A stretch of 64,000 nt of DNA from Lepisosteus oculatus (Eukaryota; Chordata; Actinopteri; Semionotiformes; Lepisosteidae), in contig NC_090704.1 in NCBI RefSeq assembly GCF_040954835.1, positions 36,398,979-36,462,978 of the forward strand, read 5' to 3'. The translations under genes and the position numbers were made by a program. Below are positions 17,501 through 32,500 of this stretch, piece by piece (position 1 is the stretch's first letter; each line of letters begins with the position of its first letter). Below the pieces are notes generated by a model. That model saw only the letters and a list, made by a program, of their open reading frames with translations, was not told where the DNA came from and ran no database searches.

Positions 17501-20500
17501 AATTGATATCAACTGGGGTTGAGGTAACAATTGAATTCTCGAGCTGTAATGCAGAATATTGAAGACTCATCCAATCTGTGTGAATTCAGATCTCCCGCGG
17601 ACACAAGGGAACAGCGACAGGCTGTTGCTGTGTCCAATCAGACACAGTGGGAGAAGGAGGGAGAGATTTCTGCTGTGACGCGCTGGCAGTGGGCTCTCTG
17701 AAGACCGGCTAGTTACAGTAGTTCTGGCTTAACTAGCAGATTGTGCACATGGAAAGTGACTGCGTGTCCAAGCAAGTCACACTCTTTAGACGGAAAGAAG
17801 ACCGGTTCGTTCCTAATGTAGTGCTAGTCCTGAATCCTGAGATTCAGCTGTCTACAGTTCCGACCGTAGTTCACTTGTTGATCAGGCGAGCGTTTGCAGT
17901 AGGGTACTGGCGGTTCACGAGGCTTGCTGCTGGGCTAACCTCGGGCAGATCCTTTGGTTACATGCGGGCAACCTCCGTTCTCGACTCTTAGAACAAAGTA
18001 AAGTCCTGGCACTCAGACACACTGGCTGTCACGTGATTCTCCGAGCTGAATCTGAGAACGTCCTGGAGGAGCCCTTTTCTGGGCCCTGTGCTGCCTGTTT
18101 TATCTGGAGGAACTACGGTCGTTCATTGGTTGAATGTTCCGCGGGGATTCGAGACCCACTTGGGGTTACCCTGCCCTACCTGTTCCCGATTGGCTGATCG
18201 AGGTGGAGGATGGGTAACCATGCTCTCTGACATTAGGGTTATAAACAACCTGGGATGAGACTCTCCCTTGGAATGTCCCAGACAGTAAGGCGCCAGAGAT
18301 GACCATTTATTAGAGTGGCTGGAGAATCTCAGCCTTGGGAGTTGTTCCTTATCAGGAAACTCTATAAGGAAACCTTAAATCTGAACCAAATGGAATGGCC
18401 TCTCTGTTTCCAGCACCACTGAGATGAGGGAGAGGGGGACTGGCAAGGGAGCACCAAACTTACTGCCTGTATTATTAATAAGCCCCTACAGTGACATGGG
18501 TAAAACCAAAAACAGACTGTGAAGTTTAGCAGATCTAAAGTCACCATCAGACTCCACTGCAAAATAAGATCTTGATGGCATTTAAACTTAATGAGTATAG
18601 TGACACAATAAAGGTAAAATAAATTAAGGCTAAAATTTAAACCTTAGAGTCAATTTAAATAAGTAAGTTTAGAAGCAAGATTTAAAAACAGCAGACATAC
18701 TTACTAATATTACTTGAATATTGTGTAAAAAATACCTTACTGGCATACAACAGCTTACTATGGAATTTTTGCAGAAACATTGGTTTTAACATACCATTTT
18801 TCTTCCAGGTTAACTTGCCAAATACCACTTTCTTTTTGCTTTCTGGTGCCAGATTAGTCAGTTGGCAGGCGATTTGGGCTCTTATCCATGTGAGTGGAAT
18901 TAATATCTCAACCTGTACAGTACTATGTATATGAACCAAGCTTTTACATTTGCCCTAGTTTTCATAAATATTTTTTAAATATTTCCTAACTACTGAAATT
19001 CAATGTAATTTGAACCTCAGCAACAATAGGCTTGAATTTCCACTCTGACCAAATACTTTATCAACAGCACTACTCTTCCAGCAATTGTTACCATTTCTGA
19101 TAAGCCCATCATGATAACTTTCATCACTTTATTGTGTTTTTTCCTTTACAAATTCAAACAGAAGAGAAACTTTAAATTTCTAAAATGAAAGTAGCCAAGA
19201 ACAGCTGCACATTCCTTGCAAGCAGATCAAAGAAAAGTTGATGTAGAAACACAGTAAAATACTGGCTCAGGAAAAGATTTTCCGATCATATGGGAAACCT
19301 TGTCAACAAAAAAACAGAGTAAAAAATGTACAGACATTCCTTTATCACTTCAGAGGTGTTGTGTGAACTTGCATTTCCCAAGCAATCTATTAACATCTGA
19401 ATTTGAATATGATCATCTACAAACAGTATTTTCATTTCATACTATGCTTGGCACTTCTGATCAAAAAGGGAAAAACTGAATTTTGTAATGACTAAGTTCA
19501 TAACTGCACAAAGCCACATACAGCTAAACCTGTCCTGTTATTGTCATCTATCACAAAATCAGGAATAAAAATAAAAATAATGGTGTCCTGTCCAGGGTGT
19601 ATCTTGTATCGTTGCTTGCCGGAACAGGCTCTGGCTCCCCTGTGACTGTGAACTGGATGAAGCGGTTATAAAATGAATGGATGAGGTTCCAGACATTTTA
19701 ATCATGCATATTTGAGGTTATTGCTATCTGGAATGCCCATCAGAAATGCCCATCTGCAAGAAACCGTTCCACTCACATTTAAGTTACTTACTTTAAAGTA
19801 CTATGACATTTAAAGGTAAAACCGTCACTATCAGTACAACCCACAAGTAGCAGAAATACAATCTAGCAATTGACAATAAAAACAACTGCTGTTGACTTTG
19901 TTACATGTCACAACAGGAAATTTAGAAAAGGAAAAATGCTTTCTGAGGTTTAAGTAAATCTGTATGTGTTTCTCCTTCGGCAAAAAATGAAAGTGAGAAT
20001 TAACACCGATGACACAAGCCAGGTGTTAATGTTTCTGTTTGCTTGCATAAGCAGAGCAGCCCCCTCACCCACAGCCTGGTGTGTATGTGAGGATATCTAG
20101 GGCATAAGTAAGTCTAAGACACTAATCTATAGGCATTGTGCCTATAACATAACCCAAGAGTTGGGGTAAGAGGTTACGCACTGGGATAGCATCTCTTTAC
20201 CATACTATCGTGTTGATCACATGCTTAACATTTTTGTCGCACCTTCAATGACATCTTTGAGCCCTTCGAAATCTGCAGGATCCAGCTGTGGTTTGGAGCC
20301 TGGCAACTTGATCATCTCTCTGAGTTCCTGAATAAAACAGTTCCGATTCATTAGTCTATGAGCGAGTGGAAAGATAAAAAACTCAGACATGCAGGCATAG
20401 TAAAATTTCTTAACTGTATGTCATTGTTGTAATTCGCACAATAATTTCACGCAAACAATGGCTCTGCTATTAGAACACACACAAATTACTCTGAATATAA

Positions 20501-23500
20501 CATTAAAATGAATTAAGAGATTTTCAGATCCTATCAGGGATCTCCATGCTATGATTTAGTCGTCTTTACAATACCCGAGGTACATTAAAAAAAAAACAAA
20601 CGAAAAACCAACAGGATATACATTTCAGTGTGTAGACTCTACATCAGTTAGAGTATCCTTCAAAGAGTGGAATATAAATTGAGTTACTTTGAGAAAAAAC
20701 ACTGGTTGCTACAAATATTAATTGAGCATATGGACCTTATGTTTGGGGGTATCTCTAGTAAACATGATGAGATGAAAAACAGCACTGGTTCATGTGAGGC
20801 TCTTTTTTTCCTCCAATTATACAATTGAGCTAATATACAGTAATTACATCTGGTAACAAGCCTGAGATGAACCATGTTTCTGCTGTGTAGGAATCCACTG
20901 AAGCAAATACTAATCCTGTAGTACGGGGCTTTAATCCATTTTTGAACAAGGAGCTGTGGGTTGTAATAAAAATCAGCACTGGAGACACAGAAATCCAATG
21001 AATTTTAATACCTCACGAGCCTGAAATATGTGGTACGTGTCTGATCCAACAGTAAATCATTAGCCCATAACAGCCAAAATTTAGCTTTGTCAAAATAACC
21101 TAAACTGATTCCTTGAAATCTGGTGAGAAATCCCTTTTATGTGCTAAAGGTTGTTGCACAGCAACAATGTAACAGCCCAGCTTACCTTGATTGTGCAGGC
21201 TACCTGTAGGGGGCCCCTTCTTCCCACAATCAGCACCCTCTGTATTTTACTGGCTGCAATTGCCTCCAGGGAGCTCTCTGTGATGTCAGTTTTCTGCACA
21301 GAGATCACACTGTCAGTCAGTGGAGGAGAGATGCCTTAAACCCAGGAAAAAAGTAGAAGAAAAAAGTATGGTGATCTGATGAAGTGACAGCTATCCTACA
21401 GGGCAACAGTAGGCTCGTTTATCACAGTTGCAAAATAACTGAAATAGAAACACAAGGGACTTCAACAAATGTGTATAGTCATTAATATAAAAATATTAAT
21501 AATTAACAAATTAAACAATTAGACTCTAAAAAGATCATAATAAATTGAGAAGACCATGATCAGCGTGTCAGATTGTTAAAAAAGATATAAACAAAAGTTA
21601 TATTCCTCTAACTGATGAAAAAACATTTTCAGCTCTCTCCTTCACTTCTGTATAGATCTGAAGGAAGTTCCAATTTACTCTTTTTCTACTTTTCAGTGAA
21701 AAATTTAATTCTAGTTTTTATTTATGAAGATGTGACCTTATTTTCTTCTCTAAAGCAAAAGTAAAGCCAATCGTCTGCTCAAGTTAAAAAAAAAACTGAA
21801 AGAAAGTACATTTGACGTTTTATTCAGGCAATTCTTGTTCTTCTACTACGGTTTCTGTATGATAAAACAAGTCTGTCTAATAATGTCTTAATGTGTCACT
21901 GCAGAAAAGGACTACAAGGCCTTCACCCCTTCTCAGTTTCCTCTGCCAGCACTTGGGCAGATGGTATCAGTAGGTGGATGGACCACTAAGCGCTTTACAT
22001 TAGTAAAACAGAATTTGAAAGAATATCTTGCTTGTGATACAAGTCTTCCATTCTTATATGGCTGTGATATCAGATACATCATACATCAAAAGCATATTTA
22101 CACACCCACATAGAATGTTGCATTGCACAATGTATGGTTGGCCTCTAGGCAAAGGCAGTTTATGGCGGTTTTATGGGGAATTTCTCAAGTTTTAAAAGGA
22201 AACCAGACAGCTGCTGCAGATAAATCATATCAGGAGTAACTCTGATAAACGAAGGTGCACAGAATTCCTCACAGGTCATTTCCCAAAACATCCTGTGTGC
22301 TGCTTTTAATGGTTTTCCATGACACTACAGAGATTTCACGTCACGTCTTACAACACATTATCTGTCATCCATCTTAGGTTAATAATTTAATTGTCTGATC
22401 AGGCTGGAACAAAAGTTCAGGAAATGAGGGCCCTGCTGTAATCTAACAGGAAACTAACTGTTGTCCTGCTATGCAAAACTGACAATCTTAATGAGAATAC
22501 CCATAAAATAAGTCTCATGTCAACCAACAGGTTCTTACAACAAAGACTTATTAAAAAAAAAAGCAGACAAGCATTACAGAATGTAAAGCGTTCTGGCATA
22601 ATCAACTAAGATAAAAACATCATCCTTGTAAATAAAAAGTGACCTTGGTCACCAATAGTTTACAAAGCACAATTACAATCTAGGTCAGAGGTCAAAGGCC
22701 TTTCAGAAAGGGCCTGCCAAGAGTTAGCGCCTGCAACTTGTTTTTTTAAAAGTCAATAGTCTTATATTAAGATATAAAATTAATAATTTATACCCACAAT
22801 ACACATTCATATTCTTATCATTTAGTGTCATCCCTGCCTTGCTTTCCCTTGCTGAGTTCTCCTATATCTGGCTCATAACTTGACATTTTAACCTCACAGT
22901 GCTCAGTTGTTAATTATTAAAGAACTGGGATCGCATGTGAAAATACTGAAGTATGTTGATCCAAATGTTGAGAGCAGTGAAAATGCCACTTTCTTCAAAG
23001 TCAAATTTCACTGGCAGGGACTCCCAACAGGTCATGACAGACACTGTGATCCCAAACCTAAGTTCCATAAGCCTGAGCAATATAATTCAATTAGCTGCAT
23101 TTCAAAATCCTCAACAGCCATCCCCAGAAACACTGAAAAAACCATAGGTATCAAAGCAGTCTGGTTTAATCAGATAAGAATATGTTGGACCAAAATGTTC
23201 CGAAATCTCATATAAAATTCTGTTGCCAGTTCTCACATGTACAGGGTACACGCCAAAATCACATGGAACAAATCCATATTCACCTCCCCAAAAGGGCTGA
23301 AATGAGCAAATATCTAATTTTGCTTTCTTTGTGATCACCATTTCATGATATATGTTTGACTTTACACTTGAGTGTGAAAAATGTTATCAGTGGTGTGGAT
23401 TGGGAGCTTTTCTGTGAAAAAATAGGCAAGCCTTGCTAAAAATAATGCAGCAAATAAACCAAATGAATGTTTTTTTCTCCACCAAAGATCTTTCACTGGG

Positions 23501-26500
23501 AAGCATGATATAGAGAATTACAGAATAGCCAAGCATAGTTTCTATATTTTACTTAATTTCTTATTATATGTCTACTTATTAGACATTTATTTCACATTCT
23601 GTTAAAAACTCTCTTTGCGTACAAATAATGGCATCCATGCTGTAGATTGCTGACCTCTGATCTAGACGATAATCTCACAAGGAAATGAGAGTTGACCTAT
23701 AAAGAGCTGATGTAATTACAGTTATATAAAGATAATAGGAGCACGGAACTTAGAAACTGTCTAAAAATGTTGTGCAAAATGTAAGTTTTGTACAATTACA
23801 TTAGACAATTACATTAAAGCATTTGGGGATCCTCACCAATAAGAAAAGACATTTTGTATTATAATAATTATCTTACAAAAGTTCTTAAATATGTAAGATT
23901 TCCTAAAGACCTCAAGGTCACATTTTTAGGGAAATATATAGTATTGTACCACACTTAAATGTTGCCTTAGAGAACTAAACAAACTTCATGAACTGATTTT
24001 AATTCTTGCCACCTCACATTATTTCAGACTTCATTGTCACTGAGCTGGTGAAACCTGATTGTATCAGCTGAAAGCATTTCAGTTTCAAGTACAGCACTAT
24101 ATGTTCAGGAACATGTAACAAAATAGCTCTTTAGACCTTAGTGCAATAAAAATATAATAATTAACACATTCCTTTTTAATAGCCATTTGCTCTTATCGTT
24201 GAACATTTAACCGAGTTTCACCGAGTGTCTGAAGTCTCCAGTCTTCATCAGCATTATTAAATCTTGAAAGATTATGAATTGCTGGGTACTACGGAATGGG
24301 AGTTTATTGATAATCAAAATGTAACAGCAGTACTGCAATCTTTGTTTTTAAAACAGCTGCTTATTACATATTGTAGGTCCACTTGAGAAATATTTTACAC
24401 AGAAAATCCCTAGTGACCGTAATTTGTAATATTCTAACTGCTTATAGTTTGAAAGATATAGTACTACTTATTCATCTCCATTTTTAGATAAGGTGTGTAC
24501 AATTGTTTTTCATTGTTTACAATTTGATAAGGTTTTAGTTTTGAGTTGAAGCAGCAGTTAAATGTAAGAGTATCTTCAGTATGCCATTACTCAAAACTGC
24601 ATGTAATGCTTTTTAATTGGAATCTGCTCTTTCTCTTATTAAGATGTACCAATTTGATAATATCAATTTATAAGTTACTTGGTTCAGTAACTTATAAATT
24701 GACTGTTCACTGTTAATCACTGTTAGGGGCTGTGCATGAATTCCTGTAGATGTAGACTTACAGAACCATCTTCCATTTTTCACACGTGATACACACATCA
24801 TCTACAAATATCTTGTTCTCTCATTGAGAATTTCACTGAACAATTCCCCTGCTGATACACCCCGACTGTCTGTTTGGAGTCCCAGTAAGAGCTCTGTTCG
24901 GGCATTAAAAGAAAAAGTGTCACCTTGAGAAGCTCCACGGGAGACAGCAGTATCCGAGCCACATCCAGAGCTACGTTTCCTTGCCCCAGAATTACGGCTG
25001 TCTCACTGCTGAGGTCAGGCTCCAGCTGAAAAGACCCACAAAAAATCACCAACAAAGATAAGGCTCAAGGATGAAAGGTCTTTCCAGCACTGACAAATCT
25101 AGAGGTCTTTCTGTCAAGGCTGAGGAAAAAAAATGTGACTTAAATTTTAAATGCCTGCAGGTTAAGAAGCAAACTAACTCAGCCTAAAACCAAACATATT
25201 GAGGAAAGATTAAAGCACTCACTTAGTATAGAAAACAGTAGTGTACATTATTAGTAATTAATAGACCTATACCTAAGGCTACACCTTACACATCTGGTAC
25301 ACATTTTGAAGATTTACAGGGAGATAAATTGTTTAAAACAATGATTGGAGCAAGTAATGAACCAGACTCACTGATTTATTTTCGGGTAGCCCATTGTACC
25401 AGCCCACAAAATCCTTAGCAGAGTAAACCCCAGGCAGGCCTTCTCCTGGTATCCCCAGACTCCTGTTTCCTTCAGCTCCATAACTCTGTGGGGACACATA
25501 CAGTCACGAGCACCAGCACACTAAAAGAACAGAGGCTTACTTTTCTGACCACCTTATCCACATATTATGAAAAAAAGGAGGACACTTAAATAAAAAAATG
25601 CTTTCAGAGAAATTAATTTCTACACAACTTAGTACAGAAAGACTGAGTGGACCTCTTGAGCACTAGGTAAGACTATCCCTTTTCTCTAATTTATTTTTGA
25701 AAAATACACACATATTTTCTAGACGCTTCTTGCAATTCAGGGTCAAGTGGGAGCTGAAGCCTATCCCAGCAAGCAACGGGGACAAGGTGGGATACACCCT
25801 GGGTAAGATGCCTGTCCATTACAGGGCAGACAGACACAAACACTCACACCAGGTCCAGCTCTCCCAGAAGCTAAGTAACCTACCAGTATGTTTTTGGACT
25901 TTGGGAAGAAACCTGAGCACCTGGAGGAAACCCAAGTGAACACAGGGAGACCTTAATTATTAAATTATAAAAAACAATTTCCTTAAAATTGTTAAATATG
26001 TCAGATGTATTCTAAGACAGATTTATTCTTTATCCATCCAACTGTATTTGAAGTGTGATTTTACAATTTTGTCAGTGCCGTATTTTAATTTTTTTTGTTG
26101 TTGACTTTTTATAAGCATCAGCACTATCGGCATGCTATGGTGACCCTCTATCCTCCTACCATACACTAAAAAGTTGCTGCTTTATCAAACTAAACTGCTT
26201 TCACTGGCTGAAAAATTGAATGAAATAAAACCCTCTGTCGATTCACACAGCAGCACTAACATTATAAAGTTCTATGTCTAAAACATACTATCACAGAGCC
26301 AAAGCAGCAGTCATGTCGACTGGGCGAAACTGGGTTGGGTTACGTGGGAAAACATTTTATGACAGTCTGCAGCATGGCAAATGGGAATGTCACAAAATGG
26401 GAGATTCACTAAACAAGATAGTTACAGAAGACCAAGGAAGGCGAAGGAGAGCAGTGAGTAGTGCAAGTGGGTGGCCTGATGTCAAGAATTTGGTAAGAAC

Positions 26501-29500
26501 CACCAATCACACATCCATGTGTGTGAGAGTTTGGATTTCTCTGTGCAGGCAGAGAGGATTCACATGTTCAGTGCAGTATCTGTAAAAGCAAGATTAAATC
26601 CCCTCACAGAACTACCACTTTGCCTTAACATCTAAAAATGGACAGGAGTCAACCATGTTTCTGAACAGGGCACAGTTGAACAGAGTGGAGTTCAGATAGG
26701 AAGAGACTTGGTACGTAATATAATTGTTTGTTAACAAAATAAGTTCTGCACTGGCCATCTCTAACAATCAATTTCATGTATGTAGGAAAATGGTAGTACA
26801 TTTTTTGTGCCTTAGACAGAAAGAGGTGAAACAACAGAGAAAGTGTAGGCTTGATCAAAAAATCATATTGTGAAAGAATCAAAACACTATGAAATAAGTA
26901 ATTGTTGACTGATTTCAGTTGCACAGCTGTGAATTAAATCCTTTGTAGGCTGCAATATACAATGCTAGGCACAAAATAAAAAAATAATAGTACAGCAGCT
27001 TTACATGTTTCAGATGCAAATATACTAAAAATAAAGCAAACCAGTTTTTAAAAATGTAGCATAGTACTAGCTTGCATAAATATCTGCAGATCATAAGACA
27101 AATGGACCAAACAGCAATGTAATGAGTCACCTCCTTTTTCCCCATGGAATGAAAATGGACTCACCAGTATGACAGCATGATATGCCCGTTTCAGCAAGTC
27201 CACTGTGATATCAGAGCCCACGGTCACATTCCCATAGAAACTGCAGCGCTCATGATGGGCTGTCTGAGTGAAGGTGTTGATCACATTCTGTACGACAAAG
27301 TGTAGAAAATGGGTTAATGGGTTGCAGAAACAAGCATAAAACCCTGGCAAATAATCTTGCCAAAAGTGACAAATGTCACAGATTTCTTTCCAAGATCAGT
27401 TCAGTACTTACAGTTAGTCAGGTGCTGTAGAAAATGACAAAACAAAACAAACTGCGATAAACACAAACAATGGTTTCCAAACACTTTTCCATGCTTTTAA
27501 GCACAAAACCACAGCTAACCAATGCTTTTATCATTTAAACAGAAGACAATTTGACTAGTAAAATATGTTGTGATACCGATTAAAAAACCACCCACTTTTT
27601 CCTCTGCACAAGGCCACAGAACAAGCAATGGAGAAACTGCACAATAATTACTGGTAACAGGAAGATATGGCTCACTATGGATTCCCTACCAGATTTCATT
27701 ACTCTAACTAGAGGTTAGCTATGCAAAACTGCAAGTAGTTACAGTTACTAATTAATTTCAAAGAATGCAAATGACTACAGTTACAATTTTTGGAAATGAA
27801 TGGAAGTGGTGTGAAGCTTTTCCTCTTCCTCTTCCTCTGCAAGAGCTACCATTTTAATTTAAAACAGTGAATTTGCAACACTTCCTTCTTGTATTTGTAT
27901 CACATTAAAAAAAACTGCTTAATTTACAGAACTTCATATTCCTCAAACAAAATGTGATCTGTTAATATTTCCCTTCAGTACCCGTCTAAACAGAGCTACT
28001 ATAGTTCCATACTACTGAAAACATAATATTTGGGGTATAATAAGACTTCATTTTTTGGCAAATAATCAGTTTGTGGCATAACCTGGACCAGATATCTATA
28101 GGATGTTTAGCATATCCTGCAATGTATGCAGCATTTGGCTACATAAACAAATCAACATTGCTGGAAATCGATTATACCTGGTTTTTAACCTTTGCAAAAA
28201 CTCTGGGATTACAAAACATTTACAAATTCATATTTGCTACAGACGTGACTTATTGAGATATCTGGGCAACATTTAACAGATTCTCTTAGTGATTAATTTA
28301 TGACCAGCTGAGGTTCTACAGAACATTAGCAAAACCACCTAACCAGAAAGATCTGTAAGTTAACCAGTAATGTTCTTAAAATAGGAGTTGAAAAATCCTT
28401 TATAAATAAATAAAACAGCATTAAGCAGAGATCAAGCATTCATATACAGTGCCGTGAAAATGTATTTGCTCTATTATTGCATATTTGTCACACTGGATGT
28501 TTTCAAAATAAGTGAGGTTTATATCGAGCAGGTCTGGCTGTAATCAAGCCTGGCTGTGTTCAATCAGCTGGCTCTAAATTATCTCTTAAATTGGGTTGAT
28601 TTAACTAGGGGGCAAATACTATTTCACAAAGTGCCGGATGGTGTTGGATAACTTTGTTCATTAAATAAATGAAATAAGCAAAAAAAAGGTGTTATTTGTT
28701 CACTCAGCTTCCCTTTATCTAATATTAGATTTTGGTTAACAACCAGAAAACAGTGTTAAACATTTGCATTAACAGAGGAAATCAGTAAGGGGGCAAATAC
28801 TTTTTCAGGGCACTGTATAATGCTTGGTACTTCGTGTAACAAGGCCACGGTATTGCTGTCTCGGCTTATTTGTATTTTTTTACTTTTAAATAGGGTGACA
28901 CGGAGGCATAGCTGTAAGCATTGCTGTTTCGAAGCGTTGGAGGCCTGGTTTTGCATAGGTTTCCTCGGGGTGCCCTGGTTTCCTCCCATAGCCCAAAGAC
29001 ATGCTTTTAGGCTAACTTATTTCCAGGAAAATTGACCCAGTGTGAGTGCGTGTTGTGTCTGTACAGTATGTGTCACGGTGTTTCCTGCCCGTTGCTTACC
29101 AGGAGAGGCTCCGGCTCCCCTGCGACCCTGAATTGGAATAAAGCAGTTAGCTAATCATAACTTTTTAAACATCTTGATTTCAGCACCAGTTGAACAGCTA
29201 GTTTGATCATTTATTTTAATCCGGTTACTAAAGCCATCGTTGCTTCAGATTAGTATTTTCAGATGTGCAAGATTTACAGAAAGAGGATTTGCACATTCCT
29301 TTATTTATGGAACAAGTGAAGGTTTATTCCATGCTGAAAAGAGAAGAAAAGAAATGCAATGTTTTGGCTGTGGGGCCTTCTCGTTGTGTTTTTTTCTTTT
29401 CAGCATGGAATAAATCTTTACTTGTTCCTTTGCAGGCTACGCATGCTGACACAGCGACCTGCTTGAATTCATTTATAACTGGTTTCACAGAATCCTCTTT

Positions 29501-32500
29501 ATTCTAATCTGTACCGAGTGTTAGATTTGTCAGATAAAAAAACAAAAGCAAAACATTAGAAAATAATCCAAGTATTTGGATCAGGTCCTGTGACAACAGA
29601 TGTGCTTTGTGATTTTGCAACATCCTTATTTCTTTTATACAGGGAAAAAATAATAATCCCCTCTGTGATTTAGCACTTTAAACTCTCGAATGTTACACCA
29701 GAAACTCAGTCCTATTCCTGTTTCTGCCATATCTTATCCAAAATGGACAAAAGGAAAAGAACAGAATGTGACAATTTTAATACCCAAATGACGTGCTGTA
29801 AAGCATCTGCAGATTTCAGAGATGAGTTCTGCGGGAACGCAACACTTTAGAGAGAAATGACAGATGGTATGAGTTATGTTTAATCTTACAGCATAACAAT
29901 GGTAACATTGGCTAATTTTCCCTCTGCTGACTCAAACAATGTTAAGAAACTAGACATATTTAGAATGAAAGGTACTTACTATAGAAGACCTTTCTAAAAA
30001 ACACTACACTCTTCTGAGTAAGTGCCGATTTGGCAAAGAGCTGGCATTTAACCAATGGTAAGAGGCATTTAAACACTCAGGTAGACTAACAAACAGGTGA
30101 CAGGTAACAAAAAGCGTGTGAGAGGGAAACAAAAAGATTACACATGTTACTTTTCTATTGTTTGAATGCACAACATCAGTGCATTTAAAAGTTTATTATT
30201 CTAAAAATTGTTAAACTGACCAAGATTCTTATTTTCTTAAAAACATTTTCATGTTTTTCATGTTTCATGTTTTTCATTTCCCAAATGTATTCCTGTCCAT
30301 TGATCTTGTATATTATAAACAATACCACATGCATCAAGAATGCACTGTTCTGTAATGTCCTGTGGGGTATAGTATTTCTACCAATATGGATTATTATGAC
30401 ACAGCTATATTAACATTTTTGGACCAGCTAATGACTAGATAAGATAAGATCACTTTACTGGCCATATACATTTTCTTGTATTAGGAATTTGTCTTTTTCG
30501 CATACCCCAACTTGCTCTCCATGAGACACACAGACAGGGAGAGAAGCTTGGGGTCAGAGTGCTGGGTCAGCCATTCATACGGCGCCCCTGGAGCAGTTGG
30601 GGTTAAGGGCCTTGCTCAGGGGCCCAACGTAGGATTCCTCTGCCGGCTATGCGGGATACGAACTGGCAACCTTCCAGCCTTAGCCACAGAGACACCGCAC
30701 CGTCACTATAGAAGGATGTCTCGCTCAAGTCAACTGCTTAGTGGCTCCACTATGCTTAGAGATCTATGCAGTTAACAGACTATAGGTTAGGTTGGGGGGT
30801 TCTGTAGAGTGTCCTCTACAACTATGCACCAATAAGAATTTTGTCACAAAAGCAGAACTGGGGCACTGAGGTGTCCCAAGTTGTTTATAACAGAAGCTAG
30901 GAACAGAAATCTGGTACCAACCACAGCTCTAGAGCCCTATATACTGAACCTCTTCCCTTGAAGAAACATCTATAAAAGACACCAAATCAAGGTAATGAAA
31001 TAGCAAGCTAAGAAGTGAGTGGTTGTCTCAACTAACAACAAGTTAGTATTTCAGGTGTCTGGTCAACTTTGGGTCAGGGTAGCTTTGGACTGTAGCAGGC
31101 CTGGACTCAGGGAGTTTCCGTCTTTGTTAATGCTTGTAAATACTAGTTTATATTTTTTATGCTCTTAAATGTAACTTTGTCTTTTATCATTTGTGTCTGT
31201 TCATTGTGCCACCATTTCACTTCCAGGAAAACTAACCACGCCATATCAATTTTTATTGCCGATGCAGGTATTTTACATTCGTGTCAGTTACTAATTGTTC
31301 ACTAATTCAACAACTATGTGCATACCCTTATTTTTATATTATACATATTAAATATTATATATTTATCCTTCATGTTTTCTTATTTCCTGAATTTATTGTC
31401 AAAACCTATGTCCTTAGTGTTTTACAAATGAAGGCCTTTAATCAGCCTTGAAACTGATAAGTGTGTTTATTCAGCCTTCCCGTCTCTATCATGTTGGAAC
31501 ATTTCAGAAATATTCCAATATTAAAAAAAATATTCCTGTTCCTTTCAAGGAAAAATCTATAAATTTAAAGCACATGTCCAATCTTGAATTGGACAAACAA
31601 AACAAACAAAAAACATTTGATAAAATGTTGATATGAATACCAGAAAAGGGAAGTTGCATTACTATAGGTATAGGACAACTCAACATACAGTACAGAATCT
31701 AATCAAAGTTTAATTCTAATAGTTTGCTAGCCAGTTACTGTCTTCAACTTGCAATTAATTTCTTTAATTGAAATTAAAGCAACAAGAAAAAACTTTTATT
31801 TTATTCTAGTTGGATTCCTACAAAATCTACTTACTGTAGCTTGAAGTAAGTTTTTAACATTTAGTAGCATTCATATTTAATAAATTAAGGTCAATGCCCC
31901 ACGTGGAAATACAGGTTTTCATATGAAAAATGGTAAGCTCCAATTTGACAATAACTCCTTAACCACACAGTCAAACCTGTTCTGCAAAGTGAAACGCAGA
32001 GGAGTGCTATTTGGCTATTTCATCATTGTTCCAAAGCTTCCAGCTATGACTTAAAACATAACATGTGTGGTGCTTAAGAAGGGGAATTCACTAACCTTAT
32101 CCCTAGACTTCTGTTCAAGAGATTTGGGGTTTTTCGTTTTAAATGGAAAAAAAAACACATCTTAATGATTAAATGCATTAAAAACACCAGCTTTCTGCAC
32201 AGTTTCTTTCAAGTTAATCATGAATGCGTGACTCTCTAAATGTGGAACAGTTATGAGAATTTCTATTTTTTTAGTTTAGATCTATAGATGAGTGCAATCT
32301 TCAATTTTAAATCTTTAAAGGAGCAGCTGATGTCATTAGTTCCAACGTTTTTTTTTAAATTGTTAGTAATCTAAAGAATGTATATTTGGAAAACACTGTG
32401 AGTGTAGTCTTTTACCTTGGAAATAAAATACTGTATATACTACACCTGACCCAGAGCAGCACTGAAAAGATTAATAAAAAAAGTACAAAACAGTAATATA

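Noticed and set aside
17743-17991. 82-codon plus-strand frame in the CpG-rich block
   Set aside because: Stops are rare there because the base composition is GC-richer; no domain is recognised and the block looks like minus-strand LTR or promoter DNA.
26274-26585. 103-codon plus-strand open frame in an FDXR intron
   Set aside because: No homology recognised, no splice or polyadenylation context; within chance length.
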